A stretch of 64,000 bases of DNA from positions 3,116,001 through 3,180,000 of the forward strand of contig NZ_AP023257.1 of the NCBI RefSeq assembly GCF_016756595.1, in the 5' to 3' direction. Of this stretch, positions 20,638 through 30,744 are shown piece after piece; the stretch's first letter is position 1, and every line of letters starts with the position of its first letter. Under the pieces are notes generated by a model. That model did no database searches, was not told where the DNA came from, and saw nothing but the letters and a program-made list of their open reading frames with translations. A program made the translations under genes and the position numbers. The stretch is from Mesorhizobium sp. L-2-11 (lineage in GTDB: Bacteria > Pseudomonadota > Alphaproteobacteria > Rhizobiales > Rhizobiaceae).

Positions 20638-21966
20638 ATGCGTTTGTCGCGCTATTTCCTGCCTATCCTCAAAGAAAATCCGCGCGAGGCCGAAATCGTC
20701 TCGCACCGGCTGATGCTGCGCGCCGGCATGATCCGCCAGCAGGGGCAAGGCAGTTTTTCCTGGCTGCCGCTCGGCAAGAGGGTGCTGGACAAGGTTTGCC
20801 GGATCGTTCGCGAGGAGCAGGACCGGGCCGGCGCGCTCGAGATCCTGATGCCGACCATCCAGTCGGCCGAGCTGTGGCGCGAAAGCGGCCGCTATGACGA
20901 CTATGGCAAGGAGATGCTGCGCATCAAGGACCGGCAGGATCGCGACATGCTCTATGGACCGACCAACGAGGAGGTGGTCACCGAGATTTTCCGCGCCTAT
21001 GTGAAGTCCTATAAGGATCTGCCGCTCAATCTCTATCACATCCAGTGGAAATTCCGCGACGAGGTGCGGCCGCGCTTCGGCGTCATGCGCAGCAGAGAGT
21101 TCCTGATGAAGGACGCCTATTCCTTCGATCTCGATTTTGCAGGCGCCAAGGCGGCCTATAACAGGATGTTCGTGTCCTATCTCAGGACGTTCACGCGCAT
21201 GGGGCTGCAGGCAATCCCGATGCGTGCCGACACCGGGCCGATCGGCGGCGATCTCAGCCACGAATTCATCATCCTGGCCGACACCGGCGAAAGCCAGGTC
21301 TATTGCCATCGCGACTATCTCGCATTTGATGTGCCGGGGGCCGACACGGACTTCTCCAACGATGCCGAGATCGGCGACATCGTCAGGAAATGGACGACGC
21401 CCTATGCGGCGACCGACGAGATGCACGACGAGGCGGCGTGGGAGAAGGTCGCGACAAGCGACCGCGTCTCGGCGCGCGGCATCGAGGTCGGCCACATCTT
21501 CCATTTCGGCGACAAATATTCGAAGCCGATGGGCGCCAAGGTGACCGGGCCCGACGGCAAGGATCATTTTGCCTCCGGAGGCTCCTACGGCATCGGCCCG
21601 ACGCGGCTGGTCGCGGCGATCATCGAGGCTAGCCATGACGACAACGGCATCATCTGGCCGGAGGCGGTGGCGCCTTTCGACATCGGCCTGATCAATATGA
21701 AAGCCGGCGACGCCGACTGCGACCGCGTCTGCGATGAACTCTATGCGGCGTTTGTCGCCGCCGGCAAGGACGTGCTCTACGACGACACCGATCAGCGGCC
21801 GGGCGGCAAGTTCGCCACAGCCGACCTGATCGGACTGCCGTGGCAGGTGATCGTCGGGCCGCGCGGCGTGGCCGCCGGCGAGGTCGAGATCAAGAACCGC
21901 AGGAACGGCGAGCGTGAGACGCTGCCGATCGCCGACGTGAAGAAACGCTTCGGTTTTGCCGCATGA
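20638..21966 (+). CDS. proS: Proline--tRNA ligase
   Basis: Class II aminoacyl-tRNA synthetase charging tRNA-Pro. ATG 20638 gives 442 residues beginning [15 protein letters not shown], the usual start of the short alphaproteobacterial form that lacks the inserted editing domain. Motif 2 is visible in [20 protein letters not shown], motif 3 in [17 protein letters not shown], and the anticodon-binding domain occupies the C-terminal 100 residues. The open frame extends upstream to 20422 but that part has no family similarity. The stop overlaps lolC. Confidence 0.94.
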   Translation: MRLSRYFLPILKENPREAEIVSHRLMLRAGMIRQQGQGSFSWLPLGKRVLDKVCRIVREEQDRAGALEILMPTIQSAELWRESGRYDDYGKEMLRIKDRQDRDMLYGPTNEEVVTEIFRAYVKSYKDLPLNLYHIQWKFRDEVRPRFGVMRSREFLMKDAYSFDLDFAGAKAAYNRMFVSYLRTFTRMGLQAIPMRADTGPIGGDLSHEFIILADTGESQVYCHRDYLAFDVPGADTDFSNDAEIGDIVRKWTTPYAATDEMHDEAAWEKVATSDRVSARGIEVGHIFHFGDKYSKPMGAKVTGPDGKDHFASGGSYGIGPTRLVAAIIEASHDDNGIIWPEAVAPFDIGLINMKAGDADCDRVCDELYAAFVAAGKDVLYDDTDQRPGGKFATADLIGLPWQVIVGPRGVAAGEVEIKNRRNGERETLPIADVKKRFGFAA

Positions 21967-23249
21967 GTGGAGCGGCAGCAGCTAAACCCTTGGCCGCCGG
22001 AGCTTTTTCCGTCTTCGAACGCATGGTCGCGTGGCGCTATCTGCGCTCGCGCCGCAAGGAGACGGTGATCTCCGTCATTGCGTCGATCTCGTTCCTCGGC
22101 ATCATGCTGGGCGTCGCCACGCTGATCGTCGTAATGGCTGTCATGAACGGCTTTCGCGCCGAGCTCCTGACGCGCATCCTCGGCGTCAACGGCCATCTGA
22201 TCGTGCAGCCGCTCGACATGCCGCTGGAGGACTACGCGCAGGTCGCCGGCCGCATCAACGGCGTGCCCGGCGTCCAATACGCCATTCCGCTCATCGACGG
22301 GCAGGTGCTGGCGCAAGGCAATGTCGGCGGCGGGTCGGGGGCGCTGGTGCGCGGCATCCGCGGCGAGGATCTGGGCAAGATTTCAATCGTCGCCACCAAT
22401 ATCAAGCAGGGCTCGATCGCCGGCTTCGACACAGGCGAGGGCGTCGCCATCGGCACCCGTATGGCCGACAATCTCGGTCTTGTGCTCGGCGACACCATCA
22501 CGCTGATCGCCCCCGACGGCGATGTGACGCCGCTCGGCACGACACCGCGCATGAAGGGTTACCCGGTCACCGCGATCTTCGAAGTCGGCATGTCGGAATA
22601 TGACAGCTCGATCGTCTACATGCCGTTTTCGGAAGCCCAGCTCTATTTCAACATGGATGGCCGGGCCCAGGCGATCGAGATCTATGTCGACAATCCCGAC
22701 AATGTCGACGCGCTGAAACCGAGGGTCGAGGAGGCAGCGCAGCGGCCGATCACCATGGTCGACTGGCGAGAACGAAACCAAACATTCTTCGATGCGCTGC
22801 AAGTGGAGCGCAACGTCATGTTCATGATCCTGACGCTGATCGTGCTGGTTGCGGCGCTCAACATCATTTCGGGGCTGATCATGCTGGTGAAGGACAAGGG
22901 CCACGATATCGCCATTCTGCGCACCATGGGCGCCACGCGCGGCGCCATCCTGCGCATCTTCCTGATGACGGGGGCGGCGATCGGCGTGGTGGGCACCTTT
23001 GCCGGCGTTCTGCTCGGCGTCATTATCTGCTTGAACGTTGAGCGCATCCGCCAGTTCTTCTCGTGGCTGGCCGGCGAGAGGCTGTTCAATCCCGAACTCT
23101 ACTTCCTCAGCCAGTTGCCTGCCCGCATGGACGCCAGCGAGACGATCTCCGTGGTGCTGATGGCGCTGGTGCTGTCGTTCCTGGCGACTCTGTTTCCGGC
23201 ATGGCGCGCAGCCAGGCTCGATCCGGTCGAAGCGCTGAGGTACGAATGA
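21963..23249 (+). CDS. lolC: Lipoprotein-releasing ABC transporter permease (LolC/LolE type)
   Basis: Inner-membrane subunit that with LolD extracts outer-membrane lipoproteins and hands them to LolA. The 428-residue protein has the family plan: a first transmembrane helix (about 40-65) after [20 protein letters not shown], a large periplasmic domain (to about 280), then three helices of the FtsX fold ending [13 protein letters not shown]. Only one permease gene is present, so the transporter is probably a homodimer, as is common in alphaproteobacteria. It overlaps proS by four bases and lolD by one. Confidence 0.94.
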   Translation: MSGAAAAKPLAAGAFSVFERMVAWRYLRSRRKETVISVIASISFLGIMLGVATLIVVMAVMNGFRAELLTRILGVNGHLIVQPLDMPLEDYAQVAGRINGVPGVQYAIPLIDGQVLAQGNVGGGSGALVRGIRGEDLGKISIVATNIKQGSIAGFDTGEGVAIGTRMADNLGLVLGDTITLIAPDGDVTPLGTTPRMKGYPVTAIFEVGMSEYDSSIVYMPFSEAQLYFNMDGRAQAIEIYVDNPDNVDALKPRVEEAAQRPITMVDWRERNQTFFDALQVERNVMFMILTLIVLVAALNIISGLIMLVKDKGHDIAILRTMGATRGAILRIFLMTGAAIGVVGTFAGVLLGVIICLNVERIRQFFSWLAGERLFNPELYFLSQLPARMDASETISVVLMALVLSFLATLFPAWRAARLDPVEALRYE

Positions 23250-23929
23250 TGGCCGAGGCCATTATCGAGTTGAAGAGCGTCGAGCGGCACTATGTCCAGG
23301 GGCCGCGCAAGCTGACCATCCTCAACGGCGCCGATTTTTCGTTGAAGCGCGGTGAGATCGTGGCGCTGGTGGCGCCTTCGGGCACCGGCAAATCGACGCT
23401 GTTGCACACCGCCGGACTGCTGGAGCGGCCGGACGCCGGCGATGTCATTCTGGCCGGCCGCGCCTGCGGGCGGCTTTCCGACGACGAGCGCACGGCGATC
23501 CGCCGTAACGATGTCGGCTTCGTCTATCAATTCCATCACCTGCTGCCGGAGTTCACGGCGCTGGAAAACATCATGATGCCGCAGCTGATAAAAGGGCTGA
23601 CGCGCAAGGAGGCTGCCGAGCGGTCGGCGCAACTGCTCGACTACATGCAGATCGGCAAGCGCGCGCAGCACCGACCGTCCGAACTGTCCGGCGGCGAGCA
23701 ACAGCGCGTCGCCATCGCGCGCGCCGTCGCCAATGCGCCGCTGGTGCTGCTGGCCGACGAGCCGACCGGCAACCTCGACCCGGTCACCGCCTCCTACGTG
23801 TTCGAGGCACTGGGGGCGCTGGTCAGGCAGTCGGGCCTGGCGGCGCTGATCGCCACCCACAATCACGAGCTTGCCTCGCGCATGGACCGTCGCGTCACGC
23901 TCGCCGACGGCAAGGTCGTTCCGCTTTAG
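23249..23929 (+). CDS. lolD: Lipoprotein-releasing ABC transporter ATP-binding protein
   Basis: ATPase of the Lol system. The 226 residues contain Walker [10 protein letters not shown], the Q-loop region [20 protein letters not shown], the signature LSGGEQQR and Walker [13 protein letters not shown], with His in [11 protein letters not shown] 23249 shares its first base with the lolC stop; ATG 23246, one codon earlier, is equally possible. The following 280 bases to 24211 hold no gene apart from the SOS promoter described below. Confidence 0.94.
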   Translation: MAEAIIELKSVERHYVQGPRKLTILNGADFSLKRGEIVALVAPSGTGKSTLLHTAGLLERPDAGDVILAGRACGRLSDDERTAIRRNDVGFVYQFHHLLPEFTALENIMMPQLIKGLTRKEAAERSAQLLDYMQIGKRAQHRPSELSGGEQQRVAIARAVANAPLVLLADEPTGNLDPVTASYVFEALGALVRQSGLAALIATHNHELASRMDRRVTLADGKVVPL

Positions 23930-24154
23930 CTGTATCGATATTCAGGTGATGCCGGCCTGCGAACGGCTGATACCTGCGCGTCCGGCAGTGGGCGTACCCA
24001 ACAGTAGGCTCCGTTCCGGTCTCGGAACCCCACCCAGTCTGGCCGCATTTCCCGACACGCAACCAGCGTGAACGGCGCAAATCCGCCCATAACCTTTCCT
24101 TAACCCTGCCGAACTGATCGCCCGGAATTCCGCGACACACTTCCAATGCGGCCG

Positions 24155-24189
24155 TTGACACTCGAACACAATTAGAACAAAATGCGAAC
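24155..24189 (+). promoter_or_regulatory. Promoter with overlapping double LexA (SOS) box
   Basis: TTGACA (24155-24160) is followed after 17 bases by CAAAAT (24178-24183). Three GAAC blocks at 24164, 24175 and 24186 are spaced exactly 11 bases, giving two overlapping copies of GAAC-N7-GAAC, the direct-repeat LexA operator established for alphaproteobacteria. The operator fills the -35 to +1 region, so bound LexA would block RNA polymerase. Confidence 0.75.
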
Positions 24190-24211
24190 ACGCTGAAAAC
24201 AGGAGAGCGTT

Positions 24212-24298
24212 ATGACCGGTCTTGTTCAGGATGTCGTGTCACTGGTGTGCATGAGCACGTTTCTCATTTCCATGGCGATCTGGATCGGAGCGATGTGA
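24212..24298 (+). CDS. 28-residue membrane peptide under SOS control, function unknown
   Basis: A 28-codon frame starts at ATG 24212 behind a strong Shine-Dalgarno AGGAG (24201-24205) at ideal spacing, and ends at TGA 24296-24298. The product has a short polar N-terminus (MTGLVQD) and a single hydrophobic helix (VVSLVCMSTFLISMAIWIG). It has its own promoter with a double LexA operator, so it should be induced by DNA damage. Size, topology and control resemble SidA of Caulobacter, a 29-residue SOS-induced inner-membrane inhibitor of cell division. I do not claim sequence homology. The gene is convergent with lipB, 49 bases apart. Confidence 0.72.
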   Translation: MTGLVQDVVSLVCMSTFLISMAIWIGAM

Positions 24299-24347
24299 GG
24301 CATCGCGCCTCGTTTATTCGGGGCGGCGTCAGTTCGGCGCCGCTTTG

Positions 24348-25091
24348 TCAGCCGGCCTTGCGGGCCGTTTCGACAAGCAGAGCTGCGGTGGGTCCGAAGA
24401 CATCCTCGAAGGCCGATTTCAGCGCGAGATCGAGATCGGCCATTCCCAGGGGAAGGCCGAGATCGACGAGGCTGGTGACGCCGTGATCCTGCACGCCGCA
24501 CGGCACGATGCCGCTGAAGTGGCTGAGATCCGGCTCGACATTGATGGCGATGCCGTGAAAGCTCACCCAGCGCCTCAGCCTGATGCCGATGGCGGCGATC
24601 TTGTCCTCGGCGAGCGATCCGTCGGGCAGGGCGGGGCGATCCGGCCGCACCACCCAGACGCCGACGCGGTTCTCGCGCCGTTCGCCGCGCACGTTGAAGG
24701 CAGCGAGCGTGCCGATGATCCATTGTTCAAGTGCCGCGACGAAGGCGCGGACATCCTCGCGCCGCCGCTTCAGGTCGAGCATCACATAAGCGACCCGCTG
24801 GCCTGGCCCATGATAGGTGTATTCGCCGCCGCGTCCCGCCGCGAACACCGGAAACCGGTCGGGCTCGATCAGGTCCTCGATGCGGGCGCTGGTGCCGGCG
24901 GTGTAGAGCGGCGGGTGCTCGACAAGCCAGACCATCTCACCGGCGGCGCCGCCTCTGATGGCATCGGCGCGCGCCTCCATCACCGCAAGCGCATCCGGAT
25001 AGGCGGTGAGGCCGGGTTCGATCCGCCATTCGACCGGCGCCGAACCGGGCAGGGGCAGGAACGACGTGGCGATCTGGCTGCGTTCTGTCAT
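24348..25091 (-). CDS. lipB: Lipoyl(octanoyl) transferase
   Basis: Transfers octanoyl groups from acyl carrier protein to the lipoyl domains of 2-oxoacid dehydrogenases and glycine cleavage H protein. The 247-residue protein shows [12 protein letters not shown], the [20 protein letters not shown] segment, the catalytic lysine in [19 protein letters not shown] and the catalytic cysteine in [14 protein letters not shown]. It is a single gene facing the SOS peptide gene. Its upstream 300 bases to the tRNA hold no gene. Confidence 0.95.
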   Translation of the reverse strand: MTERSQIATSFLPLPGSAPVEWRIEPGLTAYPDALAVMEARADAIRGGAAGEMVWLVEHPPLYTAGTSARIEDLIEPDRFPVFAAGRGGEYTYHGPGQRVAYVMLDLKRRREDVRAFVAALEQWIIGTLAAFNVRGERRENRVGVWVVRPDRPALPDGSLAEDKIAAIGIRLRRWVSFHGIAINVEPDLSHFSGIVPCGVQDHGVTSLVDLGLPLGMADLDLALKSAFEDVFGPTAALLVETARKAG

Positions 25092-25330
25092 GGCATGTCT
25101 CGTCTAAAGCGCGCCGCGTTTGAAGGGAACCGTGGGCACGCCTTAGGTTTTTGTTTTATGCATGTTGCCCCAAACCGCTGCGCACACTCGGTCAAGCCCG
25201 ATGGCATGTTTTTGGGCGACATGCATTCGCCTCACATATGGCGGCAATCGGCTGAAACGTCCAGTTGCGAGCGCGTTTCTGCTCTTTGCATGGTTATGCC
25301 CTAGCCCGGCCAAATATTGCGCGACGCGCC

Positions 25331-25359
25331 CTTGTTTCGCCGGAAACGATTTGCTACAC
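25331..25359 (+). promoter_or_regulatory. Promoter of tRNA-Leu
   Basis: CTTGTT (25331-25336) and CTACAC (25354-25359) are 17 bases apart and match the rhizobial consensus. They lie about 35 bases before the mature tRNA. Confidence 0.5.
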
Positions 25360-25393
25360 GCCGCGAGCCGGTTCGTTCCGGCTCCTACCACGT

Positions 25394-25478
25394 GCGGTCG
25401 TGGCGGAATTGGTAGACGCGCAGCGTTGAGGTCGCTGTGGGGCAACCCGTGGAAGTTCGAGTCTTCTCGACCGCACCA
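25394..25478 (+). tRNA. tRNA-Leu (anticodon GAG)
   Basis: An 85-base class II tRNA: acceptor arms GCGGTCG and CGACCGC, D-arm with GGTAGACGCG, anticodon arm CAGCG-TTGAGGT-CGCTG giving anticodon GAG for CUC codons, a long variable arm (TGGGGCAACCCGT), T-loop GTTCGAGTC and an encoded CCA end (25476-25478). The 188 bases after it to 25666 are AT-richer and contain no gene or integrase. Confidence 0.96.
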
Positions 25479-25666
25479 GCTTTATCCAGTAAGCTGTTAT
25501 TTTTATTGTGCGTTTTTGGTTTCCCCGCAGTTCTTCCCGAGACTGTTGTGCAGGCTGAAAACACTGTGCGGATCATTGGGAATCCTCAACAAAAAAATGC
25601 GCTTTTCACGCAAGCGCTCACGCGGATAGCTTTGACGTGATTTGCGGCAAAAGCCCACTGATTGCG

Positions 25667-26596
25667 CTATGTTGAGCCTTGATTGCGGACGCGACTTTCC
25701 AGCCGCATGAGCAAATAGTCGACCTCTTGTCTGGCTGCCGCCGACAACGCACTGCCCGGCTTGCGCTGGGCGTCCGACGCGATGGCGCCGCGCTTCATCA
25801 TCACATATTTGCGTACCGCAAGTCCCACGCCTGGTTGCTGCTCATAGCGCAGATAGGGCAGGTGGGCGTCGAAAAGATCGTGCGCCTTTTCGCGCTCGCC
25901 GGCGGCAGACAGTTTCACCATTTCGACCAGCATGTCGGGGAAGGCATAGCCTGTCATCGCGCCGTCGGCACCGCGTTCCATCTCGAAGTCGAGAAAGAGG
26001 CCGCCATTACCGGTGAGGATGGACAGCGGCCGCAGCAAGCCGTCCTTCTGGAAGCCGCGCAGCGCGCTGATCTTCTCGAGGCCCGGCCAGTCCTCGTGCT
26101 TGAGCATGAAGCAGGCCGGGTTGTCGGTGACTATCCGGCGGATGACAGCCGGCGTCATGACGACCGAGAGGGTCAGTGGATAATCCTGCAGGACGAAAGG
26201 AACATCCTCGCCGACCGCTTCGGATGCGTTGCGGAAATAGGTGACGATCTGGTCGTCGGTGCGCAGCGCCGGCAGCGGCGCGATCATCATGCCCTGCGCG
26301 CCAACCTCCATCGCGGCGCGCGCAAGGCTGCGCATGGCGGCGAAGCCAGGGGCGGAGACGCCGACGATCACCGGCAGCCTGGTGCGCGCCACGATACGCT
26401 TGACGATCTCGAGCGATTCGCCGGCGTCGAGCTTCGGGGCCTCGCCCATGATGCCGAGGATTGTCATGCCATCGACGCCGCAGCGCTCGTAGAAATCGAC
26501 CATCGAATCGAGTGATTCCCAGTCGATCTGGCCATCGGCCTCGAACGGCGTCGGGGCAATGGTGTAGACAGCTTTGGTGTCAGGACCGATGGCCAT
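25667..26596 (-). CDS. DapA-family (dihydrodipicolinate synthase-like) aldolase
   Basis: 309-residue class I aldolase of the DapA/NAL superfamily. The Schiff-base lysine is K166 (FMLKHED) and the catalytic tyrosine is Y139 (LQDYP), both in the expected places in a TIM barrel. The GIMGEAPKL segment replaces the GTTGE motif of true DapA, and the C-terminus is longer, so it probably acts on a sugar acid or hydroxy acid and not in lysine synthesis. It stands alone. No transporter or regulator is adjacent to suggest a substrate. The 274-base gap to the next gene holds nothing clear. Confidence 0.82.
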   Translation of the reverse strand: MAIGPDTKAVYTIAPTPFEADGQIDWESLDSMVDFYERCGVDGMTILGIMGEAPKLDAGESLEIVKRIVARTRLPVIVGVSAPGFAAMRSLARAAMEVGAQGMMIAPLPALRTDDQIVTYFRNASEAVGEDVPFVLQDYPLTLSVVMTPAVIRRIVTDNPACFMLKHEDWPGLEKISALRGFQKDGLLRPLSILTGNGGLFLDFEMERGADGAMTGYAFPDMLVEMVKLSAAGEREKAHDLFDAHLPYLRYEQQPGVGLAVRKYVMMKRGAIASDAQRKPGSALSAAARQEVDYLLMRLESRVRNQGST

Positions 26597-26870
26597 GAGC
26601 TCCTCCTAAAATTCAGCTTTCAGTCATAGCGCAGGACCGATGGCCCGATCCAACCCGGCGGTTGGTGCGGACGGGCGGGCGCGAAGATTTGGTAGTGGAC
26701 GCGCATTTCCATGTCGAGAACCGGTTTGACTTTCGATCTGTCGGGAAAGCCGCAGGGACGGAGCCACTATATGCCTGACAGCCAGACGTTGAAGTAACCG
26801 CATGGTAAGCTTGCTTCGCTATCACATTGACCATGCCACCGATGGCGCGCTTGATTCTTGGTAAATTAGT

Positions 26871-27890
26871 ATGTCATTTACTATAGGAGTGGGGGATTAC
26901 AGTCCATCGACAAGATGGTCATTGCGACTTGCGTTCTTTTTAGCAATCTACGTGGTGTGCGCGTCTGCAATAAGTCCACAGTCTTTCTTCCACCTGACGC
27001 TGGTTTATGTCCAGAAGTTCGCTACCGGTATTCCGATCTTGTTTGTTGCGGGTGTCTGTTCCGCTGCGCTTATTTATGGCCGAGGAGAACCAACTCGCTA
27101 CGCCATAGATTTGGTTCGTGCGCGCTGGCGTGGCTGTTTGCTGGTGCTGCTGTTCTTCTTCGCCAGCTTGACCGCCTACTCTACCTACAAGATGGCCATC
27201 CCGTCCGTCGTTCCCTTCTTTGCGGACAACTGGTTAGCCGATCTGGACGAATGGCTGCACGGGACTGCGCCGTGGGAACTCGCGCACAAGCTCGACAGCA
27301 ACATGTGGTCGATCGTCGTCTTCAACAGCTATGAGGTGATTTGGTTTTTCCAATGGTTCGGCACCATGCTTTTCGTGTCTCTCTGGTCGGACAGGATTGG
27401 CCGCGTCCGCTATCTCTGGGCAGCCGCGCTGACATTATCCATCCTCGGCACTATGCTGGCCTTGGCGCTGGCATCGGTCGGGCCGATCTACTACCACCAG
27501 TTTGTTGGCGAGGACCGCTTCAGCGGACTCAACGCCGCCATGGACCGTCTCGACTATAGCCACATGGTGCGCGAGCCCGCTGCATATCTGCTGACGGCTT
27601 ACCAGAGTGGCCGGCCAGACCTGGGCGGTGGCATCTCGGCCATGCCAAGCATGCACGTCGCCTTTGCCACACTGAATGCCTATCTGCTTTCTTCCCTCAA
27701 TCTCTGGCTCGGTGTTCTCGGCTGGATGTTCGCAGCCCTGATAATGTACGGTTCGGTATATACCGGATGGCACTACGCAGTTGATGGCTACGTCTCTATT
27801 ATCGTGGTGTCGGTGATCTGGTGGGCGACCGGACGCCAGCCAGCGCAGATCAAGACACAGTTTGCAATACGCCAAGCCATAGAAGGTTAG
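26871..27890 (+). CDS. PAP2-type integral membrane phosphatase/transferase
   Basis: 339-residue polytopic protein with about six to eight hydrophobic segments. The C-terminal third has the two later PAP2 signature motifs: SAMPSMHVA, with the catalytic His, and YTGWHYAVDGY, with the second catalytic His and Asp. This form matches the PAP2_3 group that includes inositol-phosphorylceramide synthases and lipid phosphotransferases. A lipid or undecaprenyl-phosphate substrate in the inner membrane is likely but cannot be specified. ATG 26871 lacks a good Shine-Dalgarno, so the start may differ. Base composition is less GC-rich than the nuo region. The 306-base gap after it holds no gene. Confidence 0.8.
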   Translation: MSFTIGVGDYSPSTRWSLRLAFFLAIYVVCASAISPQSFFHLTLVYVQKFATGIPILFVAGVCSAALIYGRGEPTRYAIDLVRARWRGCLLVLLFFFASLTAYSTYKMAIPSVVPFFADNWLADLDEWLHGTAPWELAHKLDSNMWSIVVFNSYEVIWFFQWFGTMLFVSLWSDRIGRVRYLWAAALTLSILGTMLALALASVGPIYYHQFVGEDRFSGLNAAMDRLDYSHMVREPAAYLLTAYQSGRPDLGGGISAMPSMHVAFATLNAYLLSSLNLWLGVLGWMFAALIMYGSVYTGWHYAVDGYVSIIVVSVIWWATGRQPAQIKTQFAIRQAIEG

Positions 27891-28196
27891 TTGCAACAGC
27901 GCTGGTTAACTGGGCGTCACCCTCTGCATAAGGGACGACAGATCCACGAGGTCGAAATTCGCGGAAAAGAGAAGCCTTGCGCTGTCGGACAATGCAATCA
28001 TGCTCTCCGTCAACCTTCTTCCGCCACGAGTTCGGCAGCTGCAGGCGGCGATCTGTGCGGCGATTGACGTCAAGGGCTGTCGATCCTGGGAATGGCTTTG
28101 CCAAAGTGAGAATCCAGCTTTAACCTTCGGCAACGCATTCCCATGCCGAGCACCCGGTTTTGCCCTGGGAGAGCCGTACGCAACGGAGCCAGCTTC

Positions 28197-29915
28197 ATGA
28201 GTGACAGTCAGGTCAAGGTAAGAATTGCTGGACGAGACACCATTCGAAGCCTGCATGCCGACCTGCCGGTCAACGCCACCTTCCATATCTGGCTCAAGGC
28301 GACCAAGCCGGACGTACCGGGCTCGCTGTCCTTTTCCAATGTCCGTGGCAAGTTCGGCGAGGTGAGCGTCACCAACGCCGAAGAGCATGAATTCAGAATT
28401 TTTCACGTCTTCGGCGGCGGCAGTGTCGAACTGGATTACGACACGGAGCGAACCTCGGTTTCGGTTGCCTACTGGTTCGCATTGGCCGACGTGCTGGAGA
28501 CCGGCATTACAGTTCTCCACACCAATCCGGGAAATGCCCCGCCGAACATCCCTGACAGCTATCATTTTCGTCCGCCGTTCGGCTGGATGAACGATCCGAA
28601 TGGATTTGGCCGGTTTGGAGGCCGCCCACATCTGTTCTATCAGCATTATTCGCATGGGCTTCGCTGGAACACGATGCATTGGGGGCACGCCGTATCTTCC
28701 GATTATCTGCGGTGGCGTCACATGCCGATCTTCCTGTTTCCGTCGGAAGATCTCACCGCAAGGCCTGACAAGCGAGGCGGTGCCTATTCCGGCTCGGCCA
28801 TTCCGCTTGCCGATGGCCCGGGCATTCGCGTCTTTTTCACCGAGCAGGTACAGGACCGTATCCCGGAACAGCAGATACAGCTCACGGCCACTTCCAGCGA
28901 CCTCATCATGGCGGGAGATGCGCACGTCATCCTGCCATACCGCCCGCTTGACCAGGGATTGACAGCGGATTTTCGTGACCCATACGTCTTCAAGGGACCG
29001 GATGGCCTTTGGAAAATGCTGCTGGGCAGCCAGAGCGATGAAGGCGGCGTTGTCCTGCTCTACGAAACCCGTGACCATACCGCCGCCACCGGCTGGACGT
29101 ATATCGGCAAGCTTCTGGTCGAGAAGCACTATCGGACGACGGCGATCGAATGTCCCTGTCTGCTGCCGCTCGACGGGCCGGCGACCGATCCCGCGACGCG
29201 CTGGGTTCTGATTCTCGGGCTGATGAACAGTGAAGACCAGTCGACCCGGCGCAAGAACCTGACGATGGCCATTGTCGGCTGGTTCGATGGTCGGACCTTT
29301 GCCAAGGAATTCGAACAGGAACTGGACTTCGGGACAGATAATTACGCCTTCCAGGCCTTCGTCGACGGTGATGCGATTGTCGGCATCGGCTGGCTTGCCA
29401 ATTGGGCCGACACCGGGCCGGCGATCGATTTTCCTACAGCCATGACGTTGCCTCGCAACATCCATCTGTCTGCAGGCGAGTTGCATACCCCGCCCATCGG
29501 CGCTGCCGAGAGCCTGCGGAGCCATATTCTGGACCGAACACGCCTCGCAGCCGGAGAGCAGGTAAGCTTCATCAACGGCGCTGTCGAAATCCTGTTCGAA
29601 CTGGAGAAGCCCGGTGCCCATTTCCAGTTGAAGCTGCAACATCCAACTGTCCGGCTCGAGGTTGTCGTCGACGACGAGGGACTTGCCATTCGTCATGGAG
29701 ACGACGCAGCGGCGACCCCTCACTATATTGCCAAGGGAGCCCGTCCGAAACGGCTGCGGATATTCCTCGACTACGGATCGATCGAGGTTTTCGCGGATCG
29801 CGGTCGTTGGGCTGGCACGAAACGGATCAGCGGTTTTGACCCGGTGCAATCGGCCCGTCTCATCGCCGAAACTGGCGCCGTTCTACACGCGACGGTATGG
29901 GCCCTCAAACCGTGA
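28197..29915 (+). CDS. Glycoside hydrolase family 32 (sucrose/fructan hydrolase)
   Basis: 572-residue enzyme acting on beta-fructofuranosyl bonds as in sucrose, inulin or levan. The GH32 triad is intact: WMNDPNG (130-136, nucleophile D133), RDP (260-262) and ECP (318-320, acid/base E318), with YSGSA in between. The C-terminal beta-sandwich ends with IFLDYGSIEVFADRG, typical of the family. The first 110 residues form an extra beta-rich domain not present in simple invertases. There is no signal peptide, so it should act in the cytoplasm. ATG 28197 is preferred to the in-frame ATG 28143. It faces the sucrose-phosphate genes downstream. Confidence 0.88.
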   Translation: MSDSQVKVRIAGRDTIRSLHADLPVNATFHIWLKATKPDVPGSLSFSNVRGKFGEVSVTNAEEHEFRIFHVFGGGSVELDYDTERTSVSVAYWFALADVLETGITVLHTNPGNAPPNIPDSYHFRPPFGWMNDPNGFGRFGGRPHLFYQHYSHGLRWNTMHWGHAVSSDYLRWRHMPIFLFPSEDLTARPDKRGGAYSGSAIPLADGPGIRVFFTEQVQDRIPEQQIQLTATSSDLIMAGDAHVILPYRPLDQGLTADFRDPYVFKGPDGLWKMLLGSQSDEGGVVLLYETRDHTAATGWTYIGKLLVEKHYRTTAIECPCLLPLDGPATDPATRWVLILGLMNSEDQSTRRKNLTMAIVGWFDGRTFAKEFEQELDFGTDNYAFQAFVDGDAIVGIGWLANWADTGPAIDFPTAMTLPRNIHLSAGELHTPPIGAAESLRSHILDRTRLAAGEQVSFINGAVEILFELEKPGAHFQLKLQHPTVRLEVVVDDEGLAIRHGDDAAATPHYIAKGARPKRLRIFLDYGSIEVFADRGRWAGTKRISGFDPVQSARLIAETGAVLHATVWALKP

Positions 29916-29973
29916 CAAGGAAATCCTGTTTCCGGTTCAGAATTGGATTTCCAGCTCAGGATGGATTTCCAGT

Positions 29974-30744
29974 TCAGGATTTGGGATCCGCAAACACCGA
30001 CCAATGAACGAGGCCTTCGACGACACCAAGGGCGAACTGTTGCTTCGCGCTGTAGATCAGCGGGTTGTCCCGCGCCATGTCAAGCAGTTCGGGAAGGGCA
30101 TTGGCGACGACAATCCCGCGCGCCCCCGGTAGCTCGAACATGCTGCGATCGTTGTTGGTATCGCCGGCGACGACCACCTCATCGAGGCCGATGCCGAGTT
30201 CATTGCAGAGCCAAGCCAGCGCCTGGCCCTTGTCGGCTGAACGCGGCAGGATGTCGAGATCGCGTCCGCTCGAATAGACCATCGTCACCGACAGGCCGGC
30301 CTCGGCCAGAGCGCGCTCGATGCTGGCAAGGGTTTCAGGACTTGCGTCGAGCAGGTACCAGCTCGATTTGAAGGCGTGCTGATAGCCGTCGGGCTGGCGG
30401 ACAGTGTCTTTGAGCGATCCGAGCACCGCATCGACCTTTTCAAGCGACCAACCCTCCGAAAACCTTTGGGCAAAATGCCCGAGAAGAGAGGTGTGCCGCG
30501 GACCGGCGAGCATTGTGCCGACACCGCCGATCACGTAGTCCGGCGCTGGCAGGGCGACTTCGTCGACGAAGTTCAAGATGTCGTCGGCCAGGCGTCCGCT
30601 GTTGTAGACGAGAACCGGCCGGTGCTCGGGATCGAGCGCTTCCCATTTCAACCGAAAGCGTGACGTCGCCGGCGTATCGCCAGCCAGGGTCCCGTCGAGA
30701 TCACTCGACAAAAGCGCGATCGGTTTCAATCGCCGTCGTTCCAC
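29974..30744 (-). CDS. Sucrose-phosphate phosphatase-like HAD hydrolase
   Basis: 256-residue HAD protein of the sucrose-6F-phosphate phosphohydrolase type. Motif I is SSDLDGTLAGD, motif II NSGR, and motif III/IV the DKGQALAWLCNELGI and VAGDTNNDRSMF segments with a C2-type cap between. It overlaps the upstream glycosyltransferase by 19 bases, and the pair corresponds to the two steps of sucrose synthesis (UDP-glucose + fructose-6-phosphate, then dephosphorylation). Mannosylfructose-phosphate phosphatase, known from Agrobacterium, belongs to the same family and is an alternative. Confidence 0.8.
   Translation of the reverse strand: MERRRLKPIALLSSDLDGTLAGDTPATSRFRLKWEALDPEHRPVLVYNSGRLADDILNFVDEVALPAPDYVIGGVGTMLAGPRHTSLLGHFAQRFSEGWSLEKVDAVLGSLKDTVRQPDGYQHAFKSSWYLLDASPETLASIERALAEAGLSVTMVYSSGRDLDILPRSADKGQALAWLCNELGIGLDEVVVAGDTNNDRSMFELPGARGIVVANALPELLDMARDNPLIYSAKQQFALGVVEGLVHWSVFADPKS

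Noticed and set aside
25162..25629. 155-codon plus-strand frame over the tRNA
   Set aside because: It runs through the tRNA-Leu gene and has no recognisable domain.
25394..28196. Integrative element at tRNA-Leu
   Set aside because: No integrase, no direct repeat of the tRNA 3' end and no phage or plasmid genes are visible in the following 7 kb. The accessory look alone is not enough.
27906..29849. 647-codon open frame on the minus strand
   Set aside because: It is antisense to the GH32 gene, which has an intact catalytic triad. High GC keeps the opposite frame open. No family motif is seen.
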